Below are positions 6,472 through 14,868 of a stretch of 64,000 nucleotides of DNA, piece by piece. The notes beneath the pieces are model-generated. The model saw only the letters and a list, made by a program, of their open reading frames with translations. It had not been told where the DNA came from and made no database searches. How positions within the stretch are numbered: the stretch's first letter is position 1; every line of letters begins with the position of its first letter. The position numbers were made by a program, and so were the translations under genes. The stretch is from Methanobacteriota archaeon. Its GTDB lineage: Archaea > JAADCQ01 > Methanopyri > Methanopyrales > Methanopyraceae. The stretch is taken from contig JAMOPO010000015.1 in the NCBI GenBank assembly GCA_027064425.1, positions 365,959 to 429,958 of the forward strand, in the 5' to 3' direction.

Positions 6472-9400
6472 TCAGCCCCCTACCTCCTTCAGCAGCTCGG
6501 CCAGCAGGCCGATGAGGCCGCGCTCGTTGAGCAGCTCCCGCGCGCGGTCCGAGAGTCGGTACGCGTCTCCAACGGGTTCGAACAGGTCCGTCTGGGCCAG
6601 TCGTCCAAGCTCCTTCTCGGAGAAGGTCGCGTCCGCGCCCTCCCGGGCCACTCGCCGCAGCACGTCGATGGCGGCGTCGCTTAGCCGCTCCGCCAGCTCG
6701 GGCGGTAGGCGCAGCTCCTCGATGAGGGCGGTCGTCTCCTCCTCGCCATCGCCGGGCAGCTGGGCCCGGCAGGCGTAGAACTCGGTTTCCTCGTACTCCC
6801 GGGCCCTGTCGATGACCCAGCCGAGCACGGGCGTCTGGACGCGGCCGGCGCTGAGCCAGGTCATGGCCTCCAGCTCGACGTCCGGCTCGACCTCCTCGCC
6901 GTTGACCACCGCCCGGACCTCCACGGCGTCCTCCCGGACCGACTCGGCGTCGCCGAGCTCCCGGTTCTCGTCCATGAGGGTGGCGACATAGGTGACCTGG
7001 CCACCCCGGGAGATGCGCGTCCGAACGACGTACTCATCGCCCTCTCGGCGCACGCGGACGGGCCGGGACGGGACGTCCTCGTCCTCGAACCGGCGGCGGA
7101 AGTCAATGATCTTCACGCCCTCGGGCAGGCGGATACGGAGCTCGATGAACGTGCCGCGGTCACGCTCGCCCAGGTCGATGGTGAGGAGCTTGAACACCTC
7201 CCACAGGTCCTGGGACAGTGCGAAGCCGATCCACCGGTCGGCGACCCGGCGGAGGATCTGGGCGGACACGCGCCCGGCGTCCACGTCCTTCCAGTTCTCC
7301 TCCTCCAGCGCCTCGGAGATGCCGCGCCGGGTGACCTCGTGGAACTCGGTCCGGTGAACCTCCGCGGTGACCCAGCCGAGGTAGTTGAACACGTCCCACC
7401 CGATCTTCTCTCCCTCGGTGTCCGGGTCCGTGCCGATCAGGATGACGTCGGCCTCGGCGGCGAGGTCCCGGATGGATTCCAGGAGTGGCGTCTTCAGCTC
7501 AACCTCGCCACCGCAGTTCGGGCACTCCTCGCGGCCCACGACCTGCTCACCGCACTCCCGGCACCGGCCCAGCACGTCGTACACCGGCACCCACCGATCA
7601 CCCACCTGCTCCACACCGAAGACGCCCTCGTCCTCCACGAGGTCCGCGACGTGGCCCTGCGTGGCGACAACGGTCAGGTGCAGGCCCTCGGCCGCGGCCT
7701 CGTAGGCCACGCCACCGTCCAGCCGGCGCCGGGAGGGCCGGCGCGAGAACAGGGAGGCGATCATCCGGGCCTTGTTCGGCGATTCGACGATCATCAGGGC
7801 CGAGCGGGCGAGCTTGCCGGCCTCCTCCGGCTCGAGCTCGCCCCGGAGGATCTTGCGCACGCGCTCCCGGTCGTCGTCCACCTTCTCCACCAGCTCGTCC
7901 AGCTCCTCCTCGGACACGCCCTCCAGGTTCAGGCCGATGTCGTCCGCCGTGAGCTCCTCCGGGTAGGACTTCCACTCGAACTCGGTCCCGTACGTGTACG
8001 ACATTCGCCGGATCAGGCCGTTGAGCAGCCGGAGCTCCCGGTCGTCGTCCGGATCGCAGAGGACGAAGGACAGGCCGAAGGTCACGCCGCCGGCGAAGAG
8101 CCGGCTCACGCGCCCGCTGGCCTGTACGTACGTTCTCAGGTCCGGCACCTCGAGGAACGAGTCACCATCCTCCTCTCGCACGGCCACCGTGGTCGCCTCG
8201 CGCGCGAGCCGCTCCACCCGCTCCCGATCACCGAGCAGGTTCAGCAGCTCCCTCACGCCCTCGGCCAGCGTGCGGACGTTCCGGGCCAGCCAGGGCTCCA
8301 CGTCCAGCTCGTCGGCGATCTCGTCCGCGTTCCGGTCGGCCAGGTCCTGGAGCTCCTCGATGGAGAGGTCCTCCACGGCCTCCTCGACCCGCTCCCGGTA
8401 CCAGGCGCCGCGCCGGACGATCCGCCAGAGCCGGCCGGCGACGCCCTCGAGCCGGCTCCGCAGCTGGGTGTCGTCGATTAGGCGCGCAAGGTTGGACAGG
8501 GCGGAGGCGACGTAGGTCACGTCCTTCAGATCCTCCTCCTCGGGCGTCAGCCGGATGCGCTGGCGCGGGACCCCGTAGAAGACGGCGTACCGGGCCGCCT
8601 GGGGTAAGTCGAGCCCGCGCACGATAACGCCGTACGGGCTGGCGACGGCGACGAGGACGTCCACCTCACCCTCCGCGAACGCGTCGATGGCCTCCTCGCG
8701 CTCCTCGGCCGACGTGCCGGCGTGGACCGCCCGCGCCTCTATCCCGTGCTCTCGCAGGTGCTCGGCGATCTCCTCCGCCACCTCGCGCGCCCGCTCACCG
8801 CCGGGCAGACGCTGCGGTACGAAGACGAGGCCGCCCTCCGGACCCACGCGCTCGACGACCTCGCGCACGGCCTCCGGGGACGGCTCTTTCGGCACGACCA
8901 GGTCCTGGATGTTCCGGAGCCCCTCGCCGCCGGCGCCCACCTCGAAGTCGAAGAGCTCCCGAACGACCGCGAGCCTCCGGGATGGAGCGGCGGCTCCGGT
9001 CGCGCTCATGAAGACGATCTGAGCGAGATCCCGCCCTTTAGCCTCCTCAACCTCCTCCTCCAGCTCCTCGAGCTCCTTCTCGAGCTCCTCCAGGTCGCGC
9101 CGGACGCGCTCGGCCCGCTCCTCTTCGCCGCGCTCCTCCAGTGACTCGAGCCAGTCGCGCAGCGAGTAGTACCGGCGCCGGAGGTTCGCGAGACGGTACG
9201 CGGCGTCGATCTCGTCCTGCTCCAGGCCCGCCACCCGGAGGACGCGGTCGACGTTCCGGCCGGTACCGCGGATGATCGCGTCCACGTCGTCGACGAAGAT
9301 CACGTCGAAGTCGAGCCGCTCGAGCTCCTCCACGCGGTGGACCAGGAACTGGGCGGTGGTGATCAGGACGTCGAAGTCGCCCTCGCGGATGCGCTCCTGG

Positions 9401-10158
9401 GCCCTTCGCCGGCGCTCGTCGGGCATGGCCGCGTGGTAGCTGACGACCTCGACGTCGAGGCCGGCCCGCTCGGCGAGATCGCGGATGCGCTCCTCGACCT
9501 GGCGGACGAGGGTGGTCGTGGGCACGATATAGTACACGCGCCGGCCCGCGTGGGCCAGGAGGGCGCTCATCAGCGAGGCCCAGGAGGTCTTACCCGTGCC
9601 GGTCGGGGCCAGGATCGAGAAGCTGCAGCCACGGATCAGGCGCCGCGTCCACACGGCTTGGGCGGAGTACAGCCGGAACCCGGTCGCCTCCTCGAACGCG
9701 CGGTTCGCGATCTCGGTGAAGAGCTCGGGCCAAACGTGCTCGCGGAAGAACTCCTCGACGCGCTCGCGGTCGACCTCGCCCCGCTCGGCCCGGTCGCGGA
9801 GGAGCTTGAGCACCAGGAGAACCTCGCCCACGGTCCCGTGCTCCTTCCGGGCGGTCTTGAGCGCGTCCAGGAGCCGATCCGTCTCGTAGGGGAGGCAGCG
9901 CTCGCAGATGCCGATGCGAGAGGTGAGCCGGATCGAGGAGCAGTCGCCACCGCAGATCACGCACGCGGAGCCGAAGATGGCGACGGGCTCGTTCGGGTCC
10001 GTCCCGGAGATGTCCTTCTCGCGGACCCGGTCCGGGTCCTCCAGGTGCTCCTCCAGCCGCTCGGACAGCCGCTCGATGGTCTCAGAACACTCCTGAAGGA
10101 TCGGCTCGGCGAGGTCCTGGAAGCCCTCTGGGACGAGCTCCAGCACGTCATCCAGCAT
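6472..10158 (-). CDS. rgyB: Reverse gyrase large subunit RgyB (helicase plus N-terminal topoisomerase part)
   Basis: A 1228-residue protein that introduces positive supercoils together with a separate small subunit. The N-terminus has a zinc finger (CVICGG...CERC, residues about 66-88). The helicase follows with APTGTGKTSW (Walker A), FVDDVDAI (reverse gyrase version of the DEAD box), FMSATG and QASGRVSRL (motif VI). The topoisomerase part starts near residue 780 with a Toprim domain (MIVESPNKARMI, later IGTDPDTEGEKIGWDV), into which a second zinc finger (CRECGEQ...CPNCGG) is inserted. It runs to LSAGRVQTPVLGWVIDRAREYEE and ends about 100 residues later. The usual active-site tyrosine region is absent. 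That is the split seen in Methanopyrus kandleri, where RgyA carries the tyrosine. RgyA is not in this window. The start overlaps taw3 by 11 bases. Confidence 0.95.
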   Translation of the reverse strand: MLDDVLELVPEGFQDLAEPILQECSETIERLSERLEEHLEDPDRVREKDISGTDPNEPVAIFGSACVICGGDCSSIRLTSRIGICERCLPYETDRLLDALKTARKEHGTVGEVLLVLKLLRDRAERGEVDRERVEEFFREHVWPELFTEIANRAFEEATGFRLYSAQAVWTRRLIRGCSFSILAPTGTGKTSWASLMSALLAHAGRRVYYIVPTTTLVRQVEERIRDLAERAGLDVEVVSYHAAMPDERRRRAQERIREGDFDVLITTAQFLVHRVEELERLDFDVIFVDDVDAIIRGTGRNVDRVLRVAGLEQDEIDAAYRLANLRRRYYSLRDWLESLEERGEEERAERVRRDLEELEKELEELEEEVEEAKGRDLAQIVFMSATGAAAPSRRLAVVRELFDFEVGAGGEGLRNIQDLVVPKEPSPEAVREVVERVGPEGGLVFVPQRLPGGERAREVAEEIAEHLREHGIEARAVHAGTSAEEREEAIDAFAEGEVDVLVAVASPYGVIVRGLDLPQAARYAVFYGVPRQRIRLTPEEEDLKDVTYVASALSNLARLIDDTQLRSRLEGVAGRLWRIVRRGAWYRERVEEAVEDLSIEELQDLADRNADEIADELDVEPWLARNVRTLAEGVRELLNLLGDRERVERLAREATTVAVREEDGDSFLEVPDLRTYVQASGRVSRLFAGGVTFGLSFVLCDPDDDRELRLLNGLIRRMSYTYGTEFEWKSYPEELTADDIGLNLEGVSEEELDELVEKVDDDRERVRKILRGELEPEEAGKLARSALMIVESPNKARMIASLFSRRPSRRRLDGGVAYEAAAEGLHLTVVATQGHVADLVEDEGVFGVEQVGDRWVPVYDVLGRCRECGEQVVGREECPNCGGEVELKTPLLESIRDLAAEADVILIGTDPDTEGEKIGWDVFNYLGWVTAEVHRTEFHEVTRRGISEALEEENWKDVDAGRVSAQILRRVADRWIGFALSQDLWEVFKLLTIDLGERDRGTFIELRIRLPEGVKIIDFRRRFEDEDVPSRPVRVRREGDEYVVRTRISRGGQVTYVATLMDENRELGDAESVREDAVEVRAVVNGEEVEPDVELEAMTWLSAGRVQTPVLGWVIDRAREYEETEFYACRAQLPGDGEEETTALIEELRLPPELAERLSDAAIDVLRRVAREGADATFSEKELGRLAQTDLFEPVGDAYRLSDRARELLNERGLIGLLAELLKEVGG

Positions 10159-10738
10159 CGTCTTTCAGCCCCTCGACGGCGCGAACGAGTCGTTCTAGTC
10201 GGGCGTGGCCCCTGGCCAGCAGCCGGTTGCACATCTCGACCAGGTGAGGCCAGGCCTCCCTCCTGATCGTCTCGCGCCCGTCGATCTTGACGGGCACTTC
10301 CATGCGCTCGGAGCCGAGGATCTCCACCACCACTTTTGAATCTTTGATCGAGCGGATGGAGGAGGCCTTGAACCCGGCCTCGGAGGCGGCGGAGCGCAGG
10401 CGCCGGGCCGCCTCCAGGTCGCGGCACAGGACGTGGAAGAGCGGCGGCTGGGCCTTCAGCCACGTGAGACCCTCGTCCGGGGCGCGCCGGACGGCCTCGC
10501 GCACCTCCTCCACCTCGACCGGCTCGTGCCACTTCGCGACGAACTCGGAGCCGCGCTTGTCCCCCACCTCGGGCTCGTGGAGCACGATGATGCGGCCCGA
10601 GCAGCTGCTCGTCGTGCAGTAGTCCGGGAGCGAGTTGATCGCCTCGAGGACGGGGATCGCCGGCTCGTCCACCTCGCCCCGCTCGATCGCCTCCTCGAGC
10701 TGGCGGAGGCGGCGCCGCTTCTCGCCCTCCCAGTGCAA
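10148..10738 (-). CDS. taw3: tRNA(Phe) wybutosine-pathway methyltransferase Taw3
   Basis: A 196-residue TYW3-family protein, predicted to methylate N4 of the 7-substituted guanosine-37 derivative in tRNA-Phe using S-adenosylmethionine. Family motifs are PDYCTTSSCSGRI (residues 38-50), the AKWHEPV segment near residue 68, the LKAQPPLFHV segment near residue 95 and ASSIRSIKDSKVVVEI near residue 125. The TTG start at 10738 gives the expected N-terminus. It overlaps rgyB by 11 bases, so both are likely on one transcript. A C/D box sRNA candidate lies immediately upstream on the same strand, with its D box ending 3 bases before the start. Confidence 0.9.
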   Translation of the reverse strand: MHWEGEKRRRLRQLEEAIERGEVDEPAIPVLEAINSLPDYCTTSSCSGRIIVLHEPEVGDKRGSEFVAKWHEPVEVEEVREAVRRAPDEGLTWLKAQPPLFHVLCRDLEAARRLRSAASEAGFKASSIRSIKDSKVVVEILGSERMEVPVKIDGRETIRREAWPHLVEMCNRLLARGHARLERLVRAVEGLKDDAG

Positions 10739-10796
10739 GGTCAGTGCCGCCTGAGCTCCTCATTTATCCTCGGCGTTCGGTCGCCTCATCATCCGG
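10738..10796 (-). ncRNA. C/D box sRNA candidate 2, abutting the taw3 start
   Basis: On the minus strand the order is ATGATGA (C, 10786-10792), 12-base guide GGCGACCGAACG, CCGA (D', 10770-10773), 6-base spacer, ATGAGGA (C', 10757-10763), 12-base guide GCTCAGGCGGCA, CTGA (D, 10741-10744). Both guides are exactly 12 bases, the spacing typical of archaeal C/D sRNAs. The first guide can pair with a GUUCGGUCGC-like LSU rRNA segment (recalled, domain V); this target is tentative. The RNA would lie in the leader between taw3 and the divergent radical SAM gene. Confidence 0.72.
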
Positions 10797-10806
10797 GGGC
10801 TCGGGG

Positions 10807-11826
10807 TTGAAGGATCTCCGGAACTGTAAACTCTGCGCCTGGGAGTGCGGAGTAGACCGGCTCGAAGGCGAGCGCGGGGTCTGCCGGGTTACGGAGCCCG
10901 TCGTGGCCTCGAAACAGCTGCACCCGGCCCCGCCCGCGAGCTACACGGTGTTTATGGCCGGGTGCAACTACCGCTGCCTGAACTGCCAGAACTGGGACAT
11001 CGCGCACTTCCCGGACAACCCGGAGGGGCGCGTGCTCGGGTACCAGGACCCGAAGGAGCTGGCCGTCGAGGCCGTGAACATGATCGAAACGCCGCAGGGT
11101 CGCGCGATCGGCGCCGACCGAATCTTCTTCTCCGGGGGCGAGCCGACCGTTCACCTCCCCTACGTTGAGAAAGTCGTCGAGCACTTCCGCGAGACGACGG
11201 ACATCTGGAAGGTCAACTTCGACACGAACGGGTTCGCCACGCGGAAGAGCATGCGGCGGATCATCCGGCTCGCGGACTCGATCACGTTCGACTTCAAGGC
11301 GTACTCGGACGAGCTGCACCGCGCGATCACCGGCGCGCCCGTGGAACCCGTTCTCCGGAACCTGGAGCTGCTGATCCCCTCCCACCTGGACCTGATCTGG
11401 GAGGTCCGGATCCTGCTGATCCCGGAGGCGCACGACGAGGAGGAGATCCGGAGTATGTGCGAGTTCCTGGCGGACCTGGACGAGTCCGTTCCCGTCTGCT
11501 TCCTGGCCTTCCGGCCGAACTTCGTCCTGGAGCGGCACCCGGGCGCGCCGCGGAAGCTCATGCAGCGGGCCGTGGAGATCGCGCGGGAGTGCGGGCTGGA
11601 GAACGCCTCCTGGTCGGGGCTGCCGGACCTCGAGGGCGAGGTCCCGCCCAGGGTCCGGGAGCGTCGGGAGAGGCTGCGGGAGCGGTACGACGGGCACGAG
11701 GGCGCCGCCCTGATGGCCGGTTACGCCCGCGAGGCTGGGTGCCCGTGCCACCCGCGGGACTGCCTGAGCTGCTCGAAGATGAGCGAGTGCCCGGTGAAGC
11801 GGTACCGGGCGGCGCGCCGGACGTAG
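10807..11826 (+). CDS. Radical SAM protein, PflA-related (AmmeMemoRadiSam-type)
   Basis: A 339-residue protein with the canonical CxxxCxxC cluster motif in AGCNYRCLNCQNW (residues about 54-66 from this start). Before it come an NCKLCAWECGVDR segment and a further Cys (GVCRV). This arrangement is typical of the pyruvate-formate-lyase-activase-like radical SAM proteins of archaea. FFSGGEPTVHLPYVEKV is the SAM-binding GGE motif. The C-terminus adds a Cys cluster (CPCHPRDCLSCSKMSECPV), possibly a second Fe-S site. TTG 10807 was preferred over the upstream in-frame codon at 10744 because it starts right before the conserved LKDLRNCKLC region and follows GGGGGCTCGGGG. The substrate is unknown. Confidence 0.8.
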   Translation: MKDLRNCKLCAWECGVDRLEGERGVCRVTEPVVASKQLHPAPPASYTVFMAGCNYRCLNCQNWDIAHFPDNPEGRVLGYQDPKELAVEAVNMIETPQGRAIGADRIFFSGGEPTVHLPYVEKVVEHFRETTDIWKVNFDTNGFATRKSMRRIIRLADSITFDFKAYSDELHRAITGAPVEPVLRNLELLIPSHLDLIWEVRILLIPEAHDEEEIRSMCEFLADLDESVPVCFLAFRPNFVLERHPGAPRKLMQRAVEIARECGLENASWSGLPDLEGEVPPRVRERRERLRERYDGHEGAALMAGYAREAGCPCHPRDCLSCSKMSECPVKRYRAARRT

Positions 11827-12375
11827 CTACTCACGCCAGCGCTGGAACTCCTTGAACCGGCGCTTGATTCGGCCCGGGACGCCGGGAGGGCTGAGCTCGC
11901 CCAGGTACCCGCGACCGTCCTCCTCCGAGATCCTGACCTCCTCCCGCAGCTCGGCCCGAAGGAGGAACTCGCACAGGCCCGCGTTCCGGATCACCGCGTC
12001 CCGTGGACGGAGCGTGACGGACCAGACGTAGTACACCTTGAAGGCCGTGTCCGGGAACATCCCGCCCCCGAGGTCGACCGCGAGCACGTCGCACGAGGGC
12101 TCGCCGAGGGCCTCAAGCACCCGCTCGAGCGTCTCATACTCCCGGGCGTCGCCCGGGACGAACGTCAGCTCCTCATGCTCCCGCTCCAGCTCGGCCATGG
12201 CCTCGCGCGCCTCCTCCCCGTAGTCCACGGCCACGACTCGCTCCGGACCGCGGCTTAGGATCCTCCGCGTGGCCGCGCCCTTGTGGCAGCCGAGCTCCAC
12301 GACGGTGTCGCCCTCCCGCACGACTTCCCCGAGAAGCTCCCGGTAGCGGTCCACGGATCGCACGAGCGCGATCAA
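11827..12375 (-). CDS. SAM-dependent methyltransferase, small
   Basis: A 182-residue Rossmann-fold methyltransferase. Motif I is VVELGCHKGAATRRI (residues about 25-39), followed by VVAVDYGEEA (acidic residue of motif II), FVPGDAREYE and VLAVDLGGG. The C-terminus is basic (GRIKRRFKEFQRWRE). The start is TTG 12375. It is convergent with the radical SAM gene, with no bases between them. The substrate cannot be named; trmB- or fibrillarin-like specificity motifs were not seen. Confidence 0.75.
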   Translation of the reverse strand: MIALVRSVDRYRELLGEVVREGDTVVELGCHKGAATRRILSRGPERVVAVDYGEEAREAMAELEREHEELTFVPGDAREYETLERVLEALGEPSCDVLAVDLGGGMFPDTAFKVYYVWSVTLRPRDAVIRNAGLCEFLLRAELREEVRISEEDGRGYLGELSPPGVPGRIKRRFKEFQRWRE

Positions 12376-12420
12376 GCTCGGGCCCCGCTAGGCTTTTGTT
12401 CGGGCGGTGCGCGGATCCCG

Positions 12421-12486
12421 CCGGATGATGACGGTTTCAGGCGCCGAGTTCGGCCGGGGATGCGGATATCTCCCCGCACTGACCCC
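12421..12486 (+). ncRNA. C/D box sRNA candidate 3, guide against conserved 23S CCUGAAACCG
   Basis: Order: ATGATGA (C, 12425-12431), 12-base guide CGGTTTCAGGCG, CCGA (D', 12444-12447), spacer, ATGCGGA (degenerate C', 12460-12466), 12-base guide TATCTCCCCGCA, CTGA (D, 12479-12482). Both guides have the archaeal 12-base length. The first guide contains CGGTTTCAGG, the exact complement of the highly conserved domain I segment CCUGAAACCG of 23S rRNA. By the D-box-plus-five rule the target nucleotide would be the U of CCU. It sits in a gap between two minus-strand genes and has the T-rich stretch GGCTTTTGTT upstream. Confidence 0.78.
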
Positions 12487-12540
12487 GGAGGGTGACGAGG
12501 GCCTTCCGGGGACCGAAGGGGGTGACGAGACCGGCCCGCG

Positions 12541-13620
12541 CTACCGACTCCGGGTGACCACCACCACCGCCTTCCTGTTGTTCACCCCCACCCGGAACCG
12601 CTCCTCCGCGATCACCTCGCCGCCCAGCTCCCTCCTCAAGCGCCGGATCATCCGACCATAGTAACGGTCGCCGATGGACAGGCCGACCCCGTACTCGCCG
12701 AGGTCCAGGGTGGCGTGGCCGGCCCCGTCGATGTTCTTCCCGTGCGCCAGCCGGGTTAGGATGCTCCTGATCATGGCCGCGCTCGGCGGCGCGTCACCCG
12801 TCACGATCTCCCTGACCTCCTCCAGCGCCTCCTCCACCAGCTCCTGCGCCATCCCGCCGATCTCGAGGCCCCGAAGCTCCGTCAGGTCCGCCCGCGTGGT
12901 GCGGTGGCCCTCGATCAACGAGCCGTCGACCCACTCCCGCAGCACCAGCTTGGCCGCCCCCTCCAGGTCCCGGCCGAGCCGGTCGGCGATGTCCCGGAGG
13001 ACCTCCTCCGGATCGTCCCTCTCCTCGACGTCGAAGCGCTCCTCGATCGCGCCGGGGTACTCGCGCAGCACCCGGTCGATCACGCGGGTCGCCGGGGTGA
13101 CCGGGTCCTCAAGCACGTCCGGGTCGAGGGCACCGGCCTCCTCCCCGACCTCCTCCGTCGGCACGACTCCCGGCGAGTCGATGACGAGGAGCTTCCGGCT
13201 CCCGCGCACCCACATCTTGCCCCTCGTGTAGCCGGCCTCCCGTGACGTCTCGGTGGCCGACCGCCGGACGAGCGCGTTGATGAGCATGGACTTGCCGACG
13301 TTCTGCACGCCCACGACGCCCACGCGCACGGTCTCCACGTCCTCCGGCGCAACCTCGAAGATCGCGCGCCGCAGGTAGCGGATGCCCATACGCTCTCGGG
13401 CACTCACGTAAACCGTGGGCACTCCCTCCTCCGCCTCGATGCGCTCCTTGATCTCCTCCGCCCGGACCCGCGGGACCAGGTCCGCCTTGTTGAGCACGAC
13501 CACCCGGGTGTAGTCGAACACGTCCTCGAGCCGCTCGAGCCGGTCCCACCGGGTCTCCTCCGGGTACCGGATGTCCCGGACGTCGAGGACCACGTGCGCC
13601 TCGGAGAGGACGCGCATCAC
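12541..13620 (-). CDS. Circularly permuted GTPase, YlqF/MMR1-HSR1 family
   Basis: The 359-residue protein has permuted G motifs. G4 (VVLNKADLVPR, near residue 43) and G5-like VYVSAR come first, then G1 GVQNVGKSMLINAL (near residue 105), a G2 Thr in AGYTRGKMWV and G3 VIDSPGVVP. This order defines the ribosome-assembly GTPases such as YlqF and Nog2. The C-terminal 100 residues are helical and basic. The start is uncertain: GTG 13620 is the first standard codon, but the upstream in-frame codons encode PPRWYRHV, which resembles the conserved Trp-containing lead-in of the family. An A+T-rich box sits at 13661-13672, so the transcript may begin almost at an in-frame CTG (13644-13642). Confidence 0.85.
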   Translation of the reverse strand: MMRVLSEAHVVLDVRDIRYPEETRWDRLERLEDVFDYTRVVVLNKADLVPRVRAEEIKERIEAEEGVPTVYVSARERMGIRYLRRAIFEVAPEDVETVRVGVVGVQNVGKSMLINALVRRSATETSREAGYTRGKMWVRGSRKLLVIDSPGVVPTEEVGEEAGALDPDVLEDPVTPATRVIDRVLREYPGAIEERFDVEERDDPEEVLRDIADRLGRDLEGAAKLVLREWVDGSLIEGHRTTRADLTELRGLEIGGMAQELVEEALEEVREIVTGDAPPSAAMIRSILTRLAHGKNIDGAGHATLDLGEYGVGLSIGDRYYGRMIRRLRRELGGEVIAEERFRVGVNNRKAVVVVTRSR

Positions 13621-13660
13621 GTGCCGGTACCAGCGCGGCGGCAGGGTCGCGCCCCCCTTA

Positions 13661-13672
13661 GCCTTTTTATCC
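13661..13672. promoter_or_regulatory. Shared A+T-rich promoter element between divergent genes
   Basis: GCCTTTTTATCC is the only A+T-rich block in the 80-base gap between the divergent GTPase and radical SAM genes. Read on either strand it gives a TATA-like box at about the right distance from a start (13620 minus, 13701 plus). Which strand it serves, or whether it serves both, cannot be decided. Confidence 0.45.
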
Positions 13673-13700
13673 CGGTGTTAACTCTCGGTCGGCACCGGGG

Positions 13701-14819
13701 GTGGTCGGCATTAAATCTGACCTCGAGGTTCTGGAGACGCTGCAGCGGGACGTAGAGCCGGCCCAGGACGGAGCACTCCCGCGGCTGGTCGACGAGAAGA
13801 TCGTCAAGGAGCTGTACGAGCAGGGTGAGCTGTTCGCCTCCTTCGGCGCCTACTACCGGCGGGAGAAGGGCTGCAAGGTGATGAAGGCGGCCGTGGACGG
13901 GGGCTTCGTTTGCCCGAACAAGGACGGTAGGATCTCGAAGGTGGGGTGCCTGTTCTGCCCGAAGATGGGCCGTACGATCATCACGCCCAACGTGGACCCG
14001 AAGAAGAAGATCGAGGAGCAGGCTAAGAAGCAGATGGAGGTCTTCCGGGAGCGGTACGGGGCGGAGAAGTTCCTCGTCTACTTCTACCCGGCGACGAACA
14101 CGTACGCGCCGCCGGACGTGCTGGAGGAGCTGTACAACCGGGCGCTGGAGATGGAGGACGTGGTCGGCCTGTCCATCGGCACGCGGCCCGACTGCCTGCC
14201 GGACGAGGTCCTGGACCTGCTGGAGGATTACGTGAAGGAGGGCTACGACGTCTGGCTGGAGATCGGCGTTCAGTCGTACCACCACCGGACGCTGATGCGG
14301 GTGCGCCGGGGTCACGGCCTGGCCGAGGTCGTGGACGCGATCATCCGGGCCAAGGAGCGGGGCATTCGGGTGGTCAACCACATCATCTTCGGCCTGCCGG
14401 GCGAGACGCGGGCTGAGATGCTGGAGACCGTGCGGATGCTCTCGGTGCTGGGCGTTGAGGCGGTGAAGCTGTACCCGCTGGTCGTCCTGGAGCGGACGGA
14501 CCTGGAGTGCCTGTACAAGAAGCGGCGGTACAAGCCGCTGAGCTACCGGGAGTACATCCGGCTGCTCGCGGACGCGCTGGAACGGATGGCGCCGACCGTG
14601 CTCATCCAGCGGCTGTCGAAGGACCGGGCGCCGGACGAGGAGGTGATCGAGCCGGAGTGGGACCTGTACCGGATGAGGGTGATCTCCGACGTGCGGAAGG
14701 AGCTGGCGCGGCGCGAGTCGCGGCAGGGTGCCAAGTACAAGGTGGGGCTGGACGCGGACGAGCTGGTGCCGCTGGTCAAGGGGGCCACGGGCGCGGAGGG
14801 CTCGGAGGTCCCGACCTAG
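13701..14819 (+). CDS. Radical SAM protein, TIGR01212/YhcC-like
   Basis: A 372-residue radical SAM protein of the Elp3/YhcC type. The cluster cysteines have the unusual spacing of this family, Cys-X11-Cys-X2-Cys, in CPNKDGRISKVGCLFC. Other features are FYPATNTYAPPDVLEELY, VGLSIGTRPDCLPDEVLDLL, WLEIGVQS and HIIFGLPGETR, all of which match YhcC-type proteins. GTG 13701 follows CACCGGGG. Function is not known, although relatives act on RNA or cofactors. The gene ends at 14819, and a palindromic repeat and the 3' end of the RNase P RNA gene follow on the other strand. Confidence 0.85.
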   Translation: MVGIKSDLEVLETLQRDVEPAQDGALPRLVDEKIVKELYEQGELFASFGAYYRREKGCKVMKAAVDGGFVCPNKDGRISKVGCLFCPKMGRTIITPNVDPKKKIEEQAKKQMEVFRERYGAEKFLVYFYPATNTYAPPDVLEELYNRALEMEDVVGLSIGTRPDCLPDEVLDLLEDYVKEGYDVWLEIGVQSYHHRTLMRVRRGHGLAEVVDAIIRAKERGIRVVNHIIFGLPGETRAEMLETVRMLSVLGVEAVKLYPLVVLERTDLECLYKKRRYKPLSYREYIRLLADALERMAPTVLIQRLSKDRAPDEEVIEPEWDLYRMRVISDVRKELARRESRQGAKYKVGLDADELVPLVKGATGAEGSEVPT

Positions 14820-14840
14820 CCTCCCCACGCCCGGACGCGT

Positions 14841-14861
14841 TCGTTACGAACCTCGAAACGA
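14841..14861. repeat. 21-bp intergenic palindrome, copy 2
   Basis: TCGTTACGA-ACC-TCGAAACGA, one mismatch in the right arm from the consensus. It lies 21 bases after the radical SAM stop and 7 bases from the 3' end of the RNase P RNA, that is between two convergent transcripts. Confidence 0.88.
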
Positions 14862-14868
14862 TTCGGCG

